Notes: generated from the sequence alone by a model not told the origin. A DNA stretch of 64,000 nt from Xylanimonas cellulosilytica DSM 15894 (GCF_000024965.1 NC_013530.1:3658001-3722000); one strand, 5' to 3'; shown: positions 24,892 to 33,532, counted from the stretch's first letter. Made by a program: numbers and translations.

Positions 24892-25689
24892 TCAGGTGGG
24901 CGGACGGAGCTGGAGGTGGCGCAGGCGCAGCCACAGCCAGCCGGTCGCCAGGGTCAGGACGGCGAGCCCGGCGAGGACGCCGACGACGACGCCGGCCGCG
25001 CCGTCGGGCAGCCAGTGCTCGACGACCCAGACGCCGAGGGAATGGCCGCCGGTGCCGGTCCGGGTGACGGTCTCGACGGTGGCCAGGGTGAGCAGCCCGA
25101 CGAAGACGGCGGCGACGACGGTGCGCAGGACGCGCACGCCGAGGAAGGAGGCCGCGACGGCCGCGCCGGTGAGCGCGTACCCGGCGACGGCGATCCCCTC
25201 GCCGAGCGCGCCCAGCACCGCCGTGCCCAGCACACCGGTGCTGCCGGTCGCGTACCCGACGGGAGCCTCCCAGCTCCAGCCGAGCCCGGTGAACAGGGCG
25301 CGCTCCCCCAGCAGGGCGACGCCGTACAGCAGCCCGTACGCGACCCCGGCCACGCCGGAACCGACGACGACGCCGCGGAACAGGCTGCGACGGGTGCCGC
25401 CGGCGGCGAGGTGCACGGCCGCGAGGTTGTAGGTGGTGCCGATCGCCAGGGAGAACGCGACCCAGCGGGCGCTGTACCCGGTGGCGTACAGCACCCCACC
25501 GTCCATCTGCTCGCCGGCCCGGTCGAAGAGCAGCGGGACGACGACGGCGACCAGGCCGAAGACCACCCAGAAGGCGGCGGCGAAGATGAGGTGCCCGATG
25601 CTGGCGTAGCGGGCGGCAGCACGGGTCGCGGCGCGGCGGACCCGGCCGGTCCGGGCGGCGCGTTCCGCGGGGGTGACGGTGGCGTTCAT
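24892..25689 (-). CDS. Hypothetical ABC-associated membrane protein
   Basis: 265 residues with about six hydrophobic segments, including HLIFAAAFWVVFGLVAVVVPLLF, WVAFSLAIGTTYNLAAVHL, GVVVGSGVAGVAYGLLYGVALL and a final AAGVVVGVLAGLAVLTLATGWLWL. No named family recognised, but size and gene order (GntR, atypical ATPase, membrane protein) match the YtrA-YtrB-type ABC units of Gram-positives, where such a protein is the permease. Its ATG overlaps the stop of the upstream ATPase. Confidence 0.8.
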   Translation of the reverse strand: MNATVTPAERAARTGRVRRAATRAAARYASIGHLIFAAAFWVVFGLVAVVVPLLFDRAGEQMDGGVLYATGYSARWVAFSLAIGTTYNLAAVHLAAGGTRRSLFRGVVVGSGVAGVAYGLLYGVALLGERALFTGLGWSWEAPVGYATGSTGVLGTAVLGALGEGIAVAGYALTGAAVAASFLGVRVLRTVVAAVFVGLLTLATVETVTRTGTGGHSLGVWVVEHWLPDGAAGVVVGVLAGLAVLTLATGWLWLRLRHLQLRPPT

Positions 25690-26693
25690 CGGGTGGCTCC
25701 CTTCGGGGCGGCCGCATCGTGGCCTGCGGGTGCTTGCGGGCCGGTCGTCAGGCGCACGACGAGGTCCTGCAGGGGGACCGCGCCGACGTCGACGCCCGCG
25801 GCACGCGCCGCGCCGTCGTCGGCCTGTCCCTCCAGCGTGACCTGCACGGTGCTGCCGAGCTGCTGGCGGTGCAGCACCCGCCGCCCCGCGGCGAGCCGGT
25901 CGACGGCGGCGGCCGGGCCGGTGAGGCTGTGCCCGCGCTCACGCATGATCTCGGCGGGCTCGGCGAGCAGCACGCGGCCACGGTGCAGCACGACGACGTC
26001 CTCGAAGAGCCGCTCGACCTCCTCGACCAGGTGGCTGGACAGCAGGATCGTGCGCGGGTGGGCGGCGTAGTCCGCGAGGATCTCGTCGTAGAACGCGTAC
26101 CGGGTGGGGGCGTCCATGCCGAGGTACACCTCGTCAAAGATGGTCAGCGGGGCCCGTGAGGCCAGGCCGATGGTGGCGCCGAGGGCGGAGCGCTTGCCGC
26201 GGGACAGCGCGGTCGGCTTGCGGCGCGTGTCGATCTCGAACAGGTCGAGCAGCCGCCCGGCGAGGTCGGCGTCCCAGTCGGGCCGCACCGCCGCGTAGTG
26301 CCACAGGTTCGCTGAGACGCGCTCGTCCGTCATCAGGTCACCGGACTCGCGCACGAGCTGCGTGCCGGAGGCGGTCCACGGGTTCTCCCACGGGTCCTCC
26401 TCTTGGCCCTGCGGCCCGACGACGACGCTGCCGGACGTGGGCCGGACGTACCCGGCGAGGAGCTGCAGCAGCGTCGTCTTGCCGGCGCCGTTGCGGCCCA
26501 GAATGCCGGTGATGACGCCCGGGCGCAGGGTCAGCGACGCGCTGTCGAGGGCGTTCACGCCGCCCGGGCCGCGGTTGCCGAGACGCAGGACGTCGCCGCT
26601 CAGGGTGGCCGCGCGTTCGCGTCCGTAGCGCACCGTCACCCCGTCGAGGCGGGCCGCGAAGGGCGGGATCGTGGGGGTCTCTGCGGTGTTCAT
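25686..26693 (-). CDS. YtrB-like ABC transporter ATP-binding protein
   Basis: 335 residues. Walker A is GRNGAGKTTLLQLL, and Walker B is LTIFDEVYLGMDAP. The signature motif is LSRGKRSAL instead of LSGGQ, the form seen in YtrB-type ATPases. The H-loop is LLSSHLVEEVERLF. The protein carries a roughly 30-residue insert before residue 60 (DVLRLGNRGPGGVNALDSA). Overlaps the GntR gene upstream and the membrane-protein gene downstream by ATGA, so the three are translationally coupled. Confidence 0.9.
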   Translation of the reverse strand: MNTAETPTIPPFAARLDGVTVRYGRERAATLSGDVLRLGNRGPGGVNALDSASLTLRPGVITGILGRNGAGKTTLLQLLAGYVRPTSGSVVVGPQGQEEDPWENPWTASGTQLVRESGDLMTDERVSANLWHYAAVRPDWDADLAGRLLDLFEIDTRRKPTALSRGKRSALGATIGLASRAPLTIFDEVYLGMDAPTRYAFYDEILADYAAHPRTILLSSHLVEEVERLFEDVVVLHRGRVLLAEPAEIMRERGHSLTGPAAAVDRLAAGRRVLHRQQLGSTVQVTLEGQADDGAARAAGVDVGAVPLQDLVVRLTTGPQAPAGHDAAAPKGATR

Positions 26694-27058
26694 CGGTGGC
26701 CCTTCCCGGCGCTGCCGAGCACGTAGGCGACGATCTCGTCGGCGGGGATGTCGAGCAGGTCGGCCTGGGCGAGCGCCGGGGCCAGGACCTGCTCGAAGTA
26801 GTCCTTGCGGTGGGTGGTCAGCAGGCGCTCGCGGGCGCCGGGGGCGACGAACATGCCCAGCCCGCGGCGCTTGTAGAGCACCCCTTCGTCGACGAGGGTG
26901 GCGAACGCCTTCTGCGCGGTGGCGGGGTTGATGCGGAACTGGGTGGCGAACTGGGTGGTGGACATGACCTGTGACTCCTCCTCGAGCTCGCCTGCGAGCA
27001 CCTGCGCCCGGATCAGCTGCGCGATCTGGACGTAGATGGGCTCGGGGCCGTCGAACAC
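26690..27058 (-). CDS. GntR-family (YtrA subfamily) repressor
   Basis: 122 residues. A winged-helix GntR domain (MFDGPEPIYVQIAQLIRAQVLAGEL, then QFATQFRINPATAQKAFATLVDEGVLYKRRGLGMFV) ends in a short helical tail (about 80-122), the small-effector-domain layout of YtrA. First gene of the ABC operon, with the next start overlapping its stop. A long near-perfect dyad lies 8 bp upstream of its start codon and is the probable autoregulatory operator. The inducer is unknown; YtrA regulators often answer to cell-envelope stress. Confidence 0.92.
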   Translation of the reverse strand: MFDGPEPIYVQIAQLIRAQVLAGELEEESQVMSTTQFATQFRINPATAQKAFATLVDEGVLYKRRGLGMFVAPGARERLLTTHRKDYFEQVLAPALAQADLLDIPADEIVAYVLGSAGKGHR

Positions 27059-27065
27059 GGGGACT

Positions 27066-27115
27066 CCTGCCGTTCAGTGGTTCGTTACTCGACTAATGAA
27101 CCACTGAACGGCAGG
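27066..27115. promoter_or_regulatory. Operator dyad of the GntR/ABC operon
   Basis: 22-nt arms (CCTGCCGTTCAGTGGTTCGTTA and its complement) pair at 21 of 22 positions around CTCGAC. The left arm ends 8 bp from the gntR start. The inner half-sites GTTCAGTGGTTC/GAACCACTGAAC are AT-richer than the surroundings. It fits a YtrA-type operator overlapping the promoter. Confidence 0.75.
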
Positions 27116-27157
27116 ATGCGCAAGAGGCAGGGCAGCACACGCCGCCGCTGCCGACTC

Positions 27158-27841
27158 TCAGCGCCGCCGTGCACGCATCGCCGTGACCACCTCCGCGACC
27201 GTGAGGAACGACGGCCAGAGCGCGAAGCCGAACATCCCGCCGTAGAACACGCCGGGCAACGGCAGCAGCGCCGCCGCGCAGAGGGCGCCGAGCACCACGC
27301 TGAGCCAGCCGAACCACGCTCCGAGCCGCCGGGTACGCAGCACGAGCACACCGGTGCCGACGAGCAGGATCGCCTTGATCACGAGCGTCGTGACGGCCAG
27401 CGTGTCGCCCGCGAGACCGATCGCGAAGAACGCCTCGACCATCGCATCGGCAGGCTGGAACCGGGCGCCGTCGAGCACGGGCAGGGCAGCGAACGCCATC
27501 GACACGAGCAGCCACGCCGCGCTGAGCAGGCCCGCACCGAACACGGCATCCGGCAGCCAGGTCGGCCGCGCGGCGGCGAACATCGCGCGCAGGTGTGCCG
27601 CGACGAGCACGAGCGCCGCCGCGGCGAGAGCGCCCGAGAGCGCGTAGAACGTGATGGCGTCGACGTTCGCCTCGTAGAACGTCCGCAGCGCGTCCGCCGT
27701 CGGGTCCGCCGGTGCCTCGGGCGGGTTCGCGGCGAACAGGAACACCGTGACGAGGACTCCGGCGAAGGCGACGGGGCGGATGCGGTGCCTCGGCGCCACC
27801 CCCTCGGCGGTGCGGGCCTCCGAAACTTCTGACGCGGTCAT
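27158..27841 (-). CDS. Hypothetical six-helix membrane protein (DUF4386-like)
   Basis: 227 residues with six hydrophobic helices, including RPVAFAGVLVTVFLFAAN, FYALSGALAAAALVLVAAHL, DAVFGAGLLSAAWLLVSMAF and the C-terminal FYGGMFGFALWPSFLTVAEVV. The organisation (helix, extracytoplasmic loop with DALRTFYEANVDAITFY, then paired helices) recalls DUF4386-type proteins, but I do not claim a firm match. Divergent from the histidine kinase by about 200 bp; it may be a target of that system. Confidence 0.72.
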   Translation of the reverse strand: MTASEVSEARTAEGVAPRHRIRPVAFAGVLVTVFLFAANPPEAPADPTADALRTFYEANVDAITFYALSGALAAAALVLVAAHLRAMFAAARPTWLPDAVFGAGLLSAAWLLVSMAFAALPVLDGARFQPADAMVEAFFAIGLAGDTLAVTTLVIKAILLVGTGVLVLRTRRLGAWFGWLSVVLGALCAAALLPLPGVFYGGMFGFALWPSFLTVAEVVTAMRARRR

Positions 27842-28049
27842 GACTCCTCCTGTCGTGAGGGCGGACTGTTCCGCCGAACCTCACGGTGGCGCCGGCGCAC
27901 GACCGGTCGGCAGGGGCGGGTAACCCGTCTCGGTCCCGCGACGACGTCCCGCACCGGGACGCTGCACGGGACATCCGTCCCTCGCCCGGCGAACCCCGCC
28001 ATCCCTAGACTGACGGCGACGCAGCCGCGCACACCGACGGAGGGTGAGG

Positions 28050-30140
28050 ATGGCCGCAACCGCCGCCCGACCCGCAGCGACCCGACCCGCAGCGACCCGA
28101 CCTGCAGCGATCCGTGCGCCGCGTCGAGCACGCACCGTCATCCTCGCGTCCACGCTCGGGGTGGAGACGCTGCTGGCCGGCACGCTCGCCGTCGCCCTGG
28201 CGACCGGCACGGACGTCGACTGGCTGTGGGCGCTCGGCTGGGTGGCCGTCGCCGCGGTCGGCGGCGCCCTCGCCGCATCCCGCCCCCGCAACCCCATCGG
28301 GTGGATCCTCTACGCAGGCGGTACGGGCACGCTGCTCGCGATGGTGCTCGGCGGCATCGCGGCCCTGGCCGGCAACGCCTGGCTGCAGCTCGCAGCCCTG
28401 CTGCTCTTCGGCGCCGCCTGGCTCGCGACGACGAGCCTCGCGCTCGTGCACTTCCCCGACGGGCGGGTCGAGGGCAGGGCGATGCGGGCCCTGCGCGCCG
28501 CGGTGTGGGTGCTCGTCGGTGTCACGGCGGTCGGGCTCGTCCTCGATCCGATCGGCTTCGGGGACGATGCCGCGCTCGCGTCCCCGCTCGGCATCCCGGC
28601 GCTGGGCGCCGTGCCGCAGGCGGTCGCGAACGGAGCGCAGCTCGCGGGCTCGCTGGTCACCGTCGCCGCGACCGTCGTGCTCCTCGCCCGCTGGCGACGC
28701 GCCGCGGGCGAGACACGGCGCCGGCTCGGCTGGATCGCGCTCGCGGCGCTCGCCGCCGCCGTCCTCGCGGTGGCCATGCTCGCCATGACGCTCTCCGGCG
28801 TCGACGCGCCCGACTCGATCGGCGCCGCGTTCGAGCTCGTCCAGGTGACCCTCCCGGTGCTGATCGCGGTCGGCGTGATCGACCCTCGCGCGTTCGACGT
28901 CGACGTGGCCGTGCGCGTGTCGCTCGTCGCCGTCGTCCTGACCGCGGCCGTGATCACGGTGTTCACGCTCGTGATGTGGGGCGCGTCGCAGGTGTTCGGA
29001 TCGCAGTCGTCACCCGTCGCGGCGCTCGTCGCGAGCGGGCTCGTCGCGGTGAGCCTCGGGCCGGCGAAGGGCTGGCTGGACGCCGCGGTGCAGCGTCGCC
29101 TCTTCGGCGCTCGACGCGAGCCGGCGCGAGCCGTCACGAGCACGGCGTCCGCGGTCGCCGCCGCGGCATCGCCCGACGAGTCCGTCGCCGCCGCGGCCGA
29201 GCTCGCCGGCACCACCCTGCGCCTCGGCGGCATCGACCTGCACGCCACCGGTGGTGAGACGGTGAGCTGGCGCGCCCCGGGCGGCATCCCCGCCGGCAGC
29301 CCGAGCGTGGAACGTCCGCTCGTCGCACTCGGCGGAACCCACGGTGCCGTCGTCGCGTACGGCCGCTCGCGCGGCGACGACGGCGCCAGCCTCGCGTCAG
29401 GGATCGACGCCGTCGCGCCACTCCTCGCCCTCGTCGTGGGCAGCGCACGCACGGCGGCATCCCTGCGCGCCGCACGTGAGCGCGCCGCGGGCGCACGCGA
29501 GGACGAGCGCCGCCGCGTGCAGCGTGCCCTGCACGACGGCGTCGGCCCCACGCTCGTCGGCGTCGCCATGCAGCTCGACGCGGTGCGGGACCGGGTCGAC
29601 CCCGAGTCGGCGGAAGCCGTCGCACGCGCAGGTGTGCACCTGCGCGACGCGATCGACGGACTGCGCCGCGCGATCGACGGTCTGCGGCCCCCCGAGCTCG
29701 ACCACCTCGGGCTCGCGGGAGCGCTCGCCGAACGCGGGCTCTCGCTCGCCGCGGGCGGGCTCGACGTGCGCCTCGAGTGCGCCGGGCTCCCCGCCCTGCC
29801 CCCCGCCGTCGAGGTGGCGACGTACCTCATCGCGAGCGAGGCAGCCGCGAACGTCGCGAAGCATGCGGACGCCACGACCTGCCTCATCACGGTCGCCGTC
29901 GTGGACGGCGTGCTCGACGTGCGGGTCGAGGACGACGGCCGTGGACTCGCGCGTGACGGGCACGACGGCCGCGGACTCGCGCATGACGGGCACGACGGGC
30001 GCGAGGGCCGCGAGGGCGTGGGGATGCGGTCGATGCGCGTCCGTGCCGAGGAGCTCGGCGGACGGCTCGCCGTGTCTGCCGGCGCGACCGGCGGCACCGT
30101 CGTGGCGGCCGCGCTGCCGCTCGTGGTCGGTGCGGCATGA
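28050..30140 (+). CDS. NarL-family sensor histidine kinase
   Basis: 696 residues. The N terminus has a 15-bp tandem repeat encoding ATRPA units, then eight or nine transmembrane helices (about residues 30-320). A GAF-like region follows, then HisKA_3 with the phospho-acceptor His495 in RRVQRALHDGVGP. The HATPase domain has N-box ASEAAANVAKHA and G-boxes VEDDGRGL and GVGMRSMR. Between the two G-boxes a 10-residue unit (DGRGLARDGH) is duplicated, lengthening the ATP lid. ATG 28050 is chosen (GGAGGG just upstream; GTG 28044 is also in frame). The stop overlaps the response-regulator ATG, giving a coupled two-component pair. Signal unknown. Confidence 0.88.
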   Translation: MAATAARPAATRPAATRPAAIRAPRRARTVILASTLGVETLLAGTLAVALATGTDVDWLWALGWVAVAAVGGALAASRPRNPIGWILYAGGTGTLLAMVLGGIAALAGNAWLQLAALLLFGAAWLATTSLALVHFPDGRVEGRAMRALRAAVWVLVGVTAVGLVLDPIGFGDDAALASPLGIPALGAVPQAVANGAQLAGSLVTVAATVVLLARWRRAAGETRRRLGWIALAALAAAVLAVAMLAMTLSGVDAPDSIGAAFELVQVTLPVLIAVGVIDPRAFDVDVAVRVSLVAVVLTAAVITVFTLVMWGASQVFGSQSSPVAALVASGLVAVSLGPAKGWLDAAVQRRLFGARREPARAVTSTASAVAAAASPDESVAAAAELAGTTLRLGGIDLHATGGETVSWRAPGGIPAGSPSVERPLVALGGTHGAVVAYGRSRGDDGASLASGIDAVAPLLALVVGSARTAASLRAARERAAGAREDERRRVQRALHDGVGPTLVGVAMQLDAVRDRVDPESAEAVARAGVHLRDAIDGLRRAIDGLRPPELDHLGLAGALAERGLSLAAGGLDVRLECAGLPALPPAVEVATYLIASEAAANVAKHADATTCLITVAVVDGVLDVRVEDDGRGLARDGHDGRGLAHDGHDGREGREGVGMRSMRVRAEELGGRLAVSAGATGGTVVAAALPLVVGAA
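29934..29993 (+). repeat. 30-bp tandem duplication in the kinase ATP-lid region
   Basis: Two 30-bp units (29934-29963, 29964-29993) differ at two positions; both are in frame and a partial third begins at 29994. The insertion sits between G1 and G2 boxes of the histidine kinase. Confidence 0.85.
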
Positions 30141-30808
30141 CGCGGGTGCTCGTCGTCGACGACCACCCCGTGCTGCGCGACGGCGTGCGAGCGGCACTCG
30201 TCGCGGCATCGCTCGACATCGTCGGCGAGGCCGCTTCGGCGGCGGACGCCGTGCGGCTCGCGGTCGAGCTGCGCCCGGACGTCGTGCTGCTCGACCTGCA
30301 GCTTCCCGACTTCTCCGGTATCGAAGCCGCCCGTCGCATCGCGAGGGACGCCCCGGACGCCGCGGTGCTCGCCTTCACGATGTCCGACGACGACGAGACC
30401 GTGTTCGCCGCCCTGCGCGCCGGTGCGATCGGCTATGTCGTCAAGGGCGTCGAGTCGCGGGAGCTCGTGCACGCGATCGAGACCGTCGCCCACGGTGACG
30501 CCCTCTTCCTCGGGCCCGGCCTTGCCCGGCGCGTGCTCGCACACTTCACCGCGACCAGGGCAGCGGCATCCGCCCCTCGCGTGACGAACCCGGTGCTCGA
30601 GGCCGCCCGCCTCACCGACCGCGAGACCGAGGTGCTCGAGCTCATGGCCGCCGGCTGGGGCAACGCCGAGATCTCCCAGCGCCTCTACCTGGCGCCGAAG
30701 ACCGTGCGCAACAACGTCTCGACGATCCTCGGCAAGCTTCAGGCGTCGAGCCGCGGGGAAGCAGTGGTGTGGGCGCGGGCGCAAGGGCTCGGCGGCGCAT
30801 CGCCGTAG
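30137..30808 (+). CDS. NarL/FixJ (LuxR-type) response regulator
   Basis: 223 residues. The receiver domain has acidic pocket VVDDHP, phospho-acceptor Asp53 in VVLLDLQLPD and the conserved Lys in YVVKGVESREL. A C-terminal LuxR HTH carries LTDRETEVLELMAAGWGNAEISQRLYLAPKTVRNNVSTIL. Translation is coupled to the kinase through the ATGA overlap. Likely targets are its own unit or the divergent membrane-protein gene at 27158-27841 (inference). Confidence 0.93.
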   Translation: MTRVLVVDDHPVLRDGVRAALVAASLDIVGEAASAADAVRLAVELRPDVVLLDLQLPDFSGIEAARRIARDAPDAAVLAFTMSDDDETVFAALRAGAIGYVVKGVESRELVHAIETVAHGDALFLGPGLARRVLAHFTATRAAASAPRVTNPVLEAARLTDRETEVLELMAAGWGNAEISQRLYLAPKTVRNNVSTILGKLQASSRGEAVVWARAQGLGGASP

Positions 30809-30893
30809 CCGGGCCGCACCGCGCCCGGCCGGTCCCCGTCAGGGTGGTTCACAACAACTCTCGTCAGGCGGAGTCGTGGTGCACTGTAGAGAG

Positions 30894-31628
30894 ATGAGGC
30901 CGTTCCTCCTGCTCGCTACCCGCGCACAGGACGTCGCCGCCGACGGCGAGCACGCCGCGGTGCTGCGCTACGGCGGCCTGGAGACTTCGCAGGTGCGGCG
31001 CATCCGGCTCGAACGCGAGCCCATGCCGCCGCTCGACCTCGACGACTACTCCGGCGTCATCGTGGGCGGCGGCCCTTTCAACGCCAGCGACCCCGTCACC
31101 TCCAAGTCGAACACCCAGCGGCGCGTGGAGCGCGAGTTCGCCACCCTTCTCGACGAGGTGGTGGACCGCGACTTCCCGTTTCTCGGCGCCTGCTACGGCG
31201 TCGGCACCCTCGGGGTCCACGAGGGCGCCATCGTCGACCGCACCTACGGCGAGGCCATCGGCCCGGTGACGGTCGAGCTCACGCCCGACGGCGTCGCCGA
31301 CCCCCTGCTGGCCGGGATGCCGCCCCGGTTCGACGCCCTCGTGGGGCACAAGGAGGCCGTCCGGGCCCTGCCGCCGCACGCCGTGCTGCTGGCGACGTCG
31401 GCCGCCTGCCCCGTGCAGATGTTCCGCGTCCGCACCAACCTCTACGCCACCCAGTTCCACCCCGAGCTCGACGTGACGGGCATGCTGGAGCGCATCGACG
31501 TGTACCGGGACCACGGGTACTTCGAGCCGGACGAGTACGACGCGGTGACCGCACGGGCGTCGTCGCGCGAGATCCTGCACCCACGCCGCATCCTGCGGGC
31601 GTTCGTGGAGCGCTACGAGCGGCCCTGA
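30894..31628 (+). CDS. Class I glutamine amidotransferase-like protein
   Basis: 244 residues. A GATase1 domain with nucleophile Cys100 in FPFLGACYGVGTLG, VGHKEAV and the catalytic His-Glu pair in YATQFHPELDVTG. Subgroup members are annotated as GMP-synthase glutamine amidotransferase-like, acting alone or with unknown synthetases. ATG 30894 has AGAGAG upstream; the GTG at 30876 is less likely. Convergent with the VapC gene 16 bp away. No amidotransferase acceptor partner nearby. Confidence 0.87.
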   Translation: MRPFLLLATRAQDVAADGEHAAVLRYGGLETSQVRRIRLEREPMPPLDLDDYSGVIVGGGPFNASDPVTSKSNTQRRVEREFATLLDEVVDRDFPFLGACYGVGTLGVHEGAIVDRTYGEAIGPVTVELTPDGVADPLLAGMPPRFDALVGHKEAVRALPPHAVLLATSAACPVQMFRVRTNLYATQFHPELDVTGMLERIDVYRDHGYFEPDEYDAVTARASSREILHPRRILRAFVERYERP

Positions 31629-31644
31629 GCGCTTCGGCCTCAGG

Positions 31645-32043
31645 TCACCACAGCAGGTCGAGCCCCGGCAGGGTCCGCATGACCGGGTCACCGCTCACCA
31701 GCGGCACCGTCAACGCCATCGCCTGCGCGGCGAGCATCCGGTCGAACGGGTCGCGGTGCGCCCACTCCAGCGCGCCCGCGCGCAGCGCGTCGTGGTGGTT
31801 CATCCCGATCTCCTGTGCCCACAGCGACCTGAGGTCCTCGTCCCAGTTGGCCAGCAGGGGAGCCGCCTCGGGCATCTTTCCGATCCGGTGCTTCGTCGCG
31901 AGCTCCCACGCGGACGCCGCCGACACGAGGATCGTGGTGTCGTCGTGACCGAGCACGTCACGCGTGGGACCGGGGATGCGATCCGGGCTGACGACCAGCC
32001 AGAACAACGCGTGCGTGTCGAGGAGCACGGTCGACCGGCTCAT
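31645..32043 (-). CDS. vapC: VapC-family toxin (PIN domain)
   Basis: 132 residues. The PIN-domain acidic residues are visible in STVLLDTHALFWLVV (first Asp), SAASAWELATKHRIGK (Glu) and WAHRDPFDRMLAAQAM with LVSGDPVM. The subgroup is the one paired with Phd-type antitoxins. PIN toxins are ribonucleases, often cleaving tRNA or rRNA. ATG 32043 overlaps the antitoxin TGA (ATGA). All acidic positions present, so probably active. Confidence 0.92.
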   Translation of the reverse strand: MSRSTVLLDTHALFWLVVSPDRIPGPTRDVLGHDDTTILVSAASAWELATKHRIGKMPEAAPLLANWDEDLRSLWAQEIGMNHHDALRAGALEWAHRDPFDRMLAAQAMALTVPLVSGDPVMRTLPGLDLLW

Positions 32044-32279
32044 GCCCCGCCACCCTCCCACGCGGCGAGCTCGTCGTCCGGGAGGGGGTCGAAGAACGCT
32101 GCGTCCGGGACGCTCAGCCGCCGGAACCCGAAGCGCCGCCGCGGCTGCTCGACCGGCACGAGTCGGGCGACGGGCGTGCCGCCCCGCGCGACGACGACGT
32201 CCTCGCCGCTCTCGGCCAGCGCGAGCAGGCGGGAGAACTGCGTCTTCGCCTCGCCGACGTTGACGATCGTCGTTGCCAT
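32040..32279 (-). CDS. Phd/YefM-family antitoxin of VapC
   Basis: 79 residues starting MATTIVNVGEAKTQFSRLL, the classic Phd/YefM DNA-binding start (EAKTxFS), then ESGEDVVVARGGTPVARLVP. The C-terminal half (FGFRRLSVPDAAFFDPLPDDELAAW) is the acidic toxin-wrapping region. ATG 32279 matches the family N terminus; the frame extends to 32327 but through the operator repeats. Forms a coupled pair with vapC and should autorepress. Confidence 0.92.
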   Translation of the reverse strand: MATTIVNVGEAKTQFSRLLALAESGEDVVVARGGTPVARLVPVEQPRRRFGFRRLSVPDAAFFDPLPDDELAAWEGGGA

Positions 32280-32305
32280 GGGTCGACGGTAGGTGCCGTC
32301 GAGCA

Positions 32306-32327
32306 CTTGGTCAACCGGCTTGGTCAA
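32306..32327. promoter_or_regulatory. Direct-repeat operator of the toxin-antitoxin pair
   Basis: CTTGGTCAA occurs at 32306-32314 and 32319-32327, a 13-bp period, 27 to 48 bp upstream of the antitoxin ATG. On the coding strand each contains TTGACC, so a -35 element may overlap one. A plausible site for the antitoxin or toxin-antitoxin complex. Confidence 0.5.
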
Positions 32328-32548
32328 GCCGCACCCCTACCGCGGCGAGCTCCTCCAGCCGGGGCCTGCGCCCGCCGGTGCGGGCGCCGACTCCTCGCCG
32401 GGCGCGTACGTTGAGGGCTGTCCCAGCCACCGGGGTGCGGAGGTACGGCCGTGTTCGTCGCTGGCGCTGCGACCCTCTCGGTCTCGCGCGACGCATCCAC
32501 CCTCGCCACGGTCCGCGGGCTCGACGGGCGGCTCGGCGGGGTTGCGTC

Positions 32549-33121
32549 GTGAGCATGCACGAGGCGTCACCTGCGGCGCTGGCCGCGCTGGAGCGCGGGA
32601 CGACGACGGCGGAGGCTTTCGCGTTCTTCGACGCGCTGCCCGCGGTAGGCGTCGACGAGGTGCTGGGGCGCTGGCGCGGGTCCGGGCTGCCCACCGGGCA
32701 TCCGCTCGACGGGGTGCTCGAGGCGCTCGGCTGGCACGGGAAGCGGTTCGCCGGCCCGCTGGACGCGCACCCGCTGATCTGCGACGACGGCCGCGGCGGG
32801 CTGGTGGACGTCAACCCGGCGTTCGTCCCTCTGCCGCTGCTGCTGCGGTTCCCCGCCGTGTTCCGCCACCCGGTGGTCGCGCGGCCCGCGCGGGCGGCCC
32901 TCCCCCTGCTGGGAACGCGCCGCCCGCGCGCCCGGTTGCGCTCGGCCGCCTGCCGCGGCGTCGTCACCGCCACGATGACGTACGACGCGCTGCCCATCGA
33001 CGACGCGTTCCGGGCCGTCGACGACGACACGTTGCTGGGCCTGATGGAGGCGCGCGGCATGCGCGACCCGTTCTTCTTCGTCCTGCGCCGCGCGACCGCG
33101 GCTGCTCGCACCCCCCTTTGA
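32549..33121 (+). CDS. GXWXG / DUF4334 domain protein
   Basis: 190 residues. The N-terminal GXWXG module has LGRWRGSGLPTGHPLDGVLEALGWHGKRF, and the C-terminal DUF4334 module has RLRSAACRGVVTATMTYDALPIDDAFRAVDDDTLLGLMEARG and FFFVLRR. Function unknown; homologues are single-copy cytoplasmic proteins. GTG 32549 or ATG 32555 are both possible. The stop codon TGA at 33119 lies inside the first 65-bp palindromic element, so the last residues (TPL) are repeat-derived. Confidence 0.82.
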   Translation: MSMHEASPAALAALERGTTTAEAFAFFDALPAVGVDEVLGRWRGSGLPTGHPLDGVLEALGWHGKRFAGPLDAHPLICDDGRGGLVDVNPAFVPLPLLLRFPAVFRHPVVARPARAALPLLGTRRPRARLRSAACRGVVTATMTYDALPIDDAFRAVDDDTLLGLMEARGMRDPFFFVLRRATAAARTPL

Positions 33122-33179
33122 ACGTACGCCCCACTTGCGCCACGGCGCCCATAACGCCAGTGGGCCGTACGTTCAAAGG
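33115..33179. repeat. 65-bp palindromic element, copy 1
   Basis: The outer arms CCTTTGAACGTACG and CGTACGTTCAAAGG are complementary. The interior (ACTTGCGCCACGGCGCCCATAA then CGCCAGT) is less well paired than in copy 2. Similarity to copy 2 extends about 24 bp to the right (GGTCACCTTCGGCGGCAGG against GGTCGCCTTTGCCGGCAGG). Supplies the stop codon of the DUF4334 gene. Confidence 0.85.
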
Positions 33180-33268
33180 TCACCTTCGGCGGCAGGGTCG
33201 CCGACGGCGGTTGCAGGCGGTCGACGACGGCCGGACGCTGGCAGGACCAGAGAGTCGAGGAGAGCGCG

Positions 33269-33427
33269 ATGAGCGAGATCGACGACCGCCCCACCGAGGG
33301 CAGCGAGCACGACCCGACGGCGCACGACACCGCAGCGCACGAGCTGTCGAAGGACGGCATCGGCGCGACGATGCGCGACGAGCCGAACACCTTCGAACCG
33401 GAGGAAGGCCTCCCGGACACGGACTGA
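33269..33427 (+). CDS. Small acidic hypothetical protein
   Basis: 52 residues, MSEIDDRPTEGSEHDPTAHD at the start and FEPEEGLPDTD at the end, with about 16 acidic residues and no hydrophobic segment. ATG 33269 is preceded by GAGGAGAG at ideal spacing, supporting translation. It lies alone between the two 65-bp palindromic elements. No family recognised; sequences of this kind are seen as short disordered actinobacterial proteins. Confidence 0.65.
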   Translation: MSEIDDRPTEGSEHDPTAHDTAAHELSKDGIGATMRDEPNTFEPEEGLPDTD

Positions 33428-33453
33428 CCGCCCCGCCACGCACCCCCGGCGAC

Positions 33454-33525
33454 CGCAACCCGTTGGCCCCGCCACGCGGCCCCGGTGCCCGCAACCCGTT
33501 GGCCCCGCCACGCGGCCCCGGTGCC
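33454..33525. repeat. 36-bp perfect tandem repeat, two units
   Basis: CGCAACCCGTTGGCCCCGCC followed by ACGCGGCCCCGGTGCC is present at 33454-33489 and 33490-33525. It follows the small acidic gene directly and precedes the second 65-bp palindrome. No coding function seen. Confidence 0.85.
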
Positions 33526-33532
33526 CGGCCCC

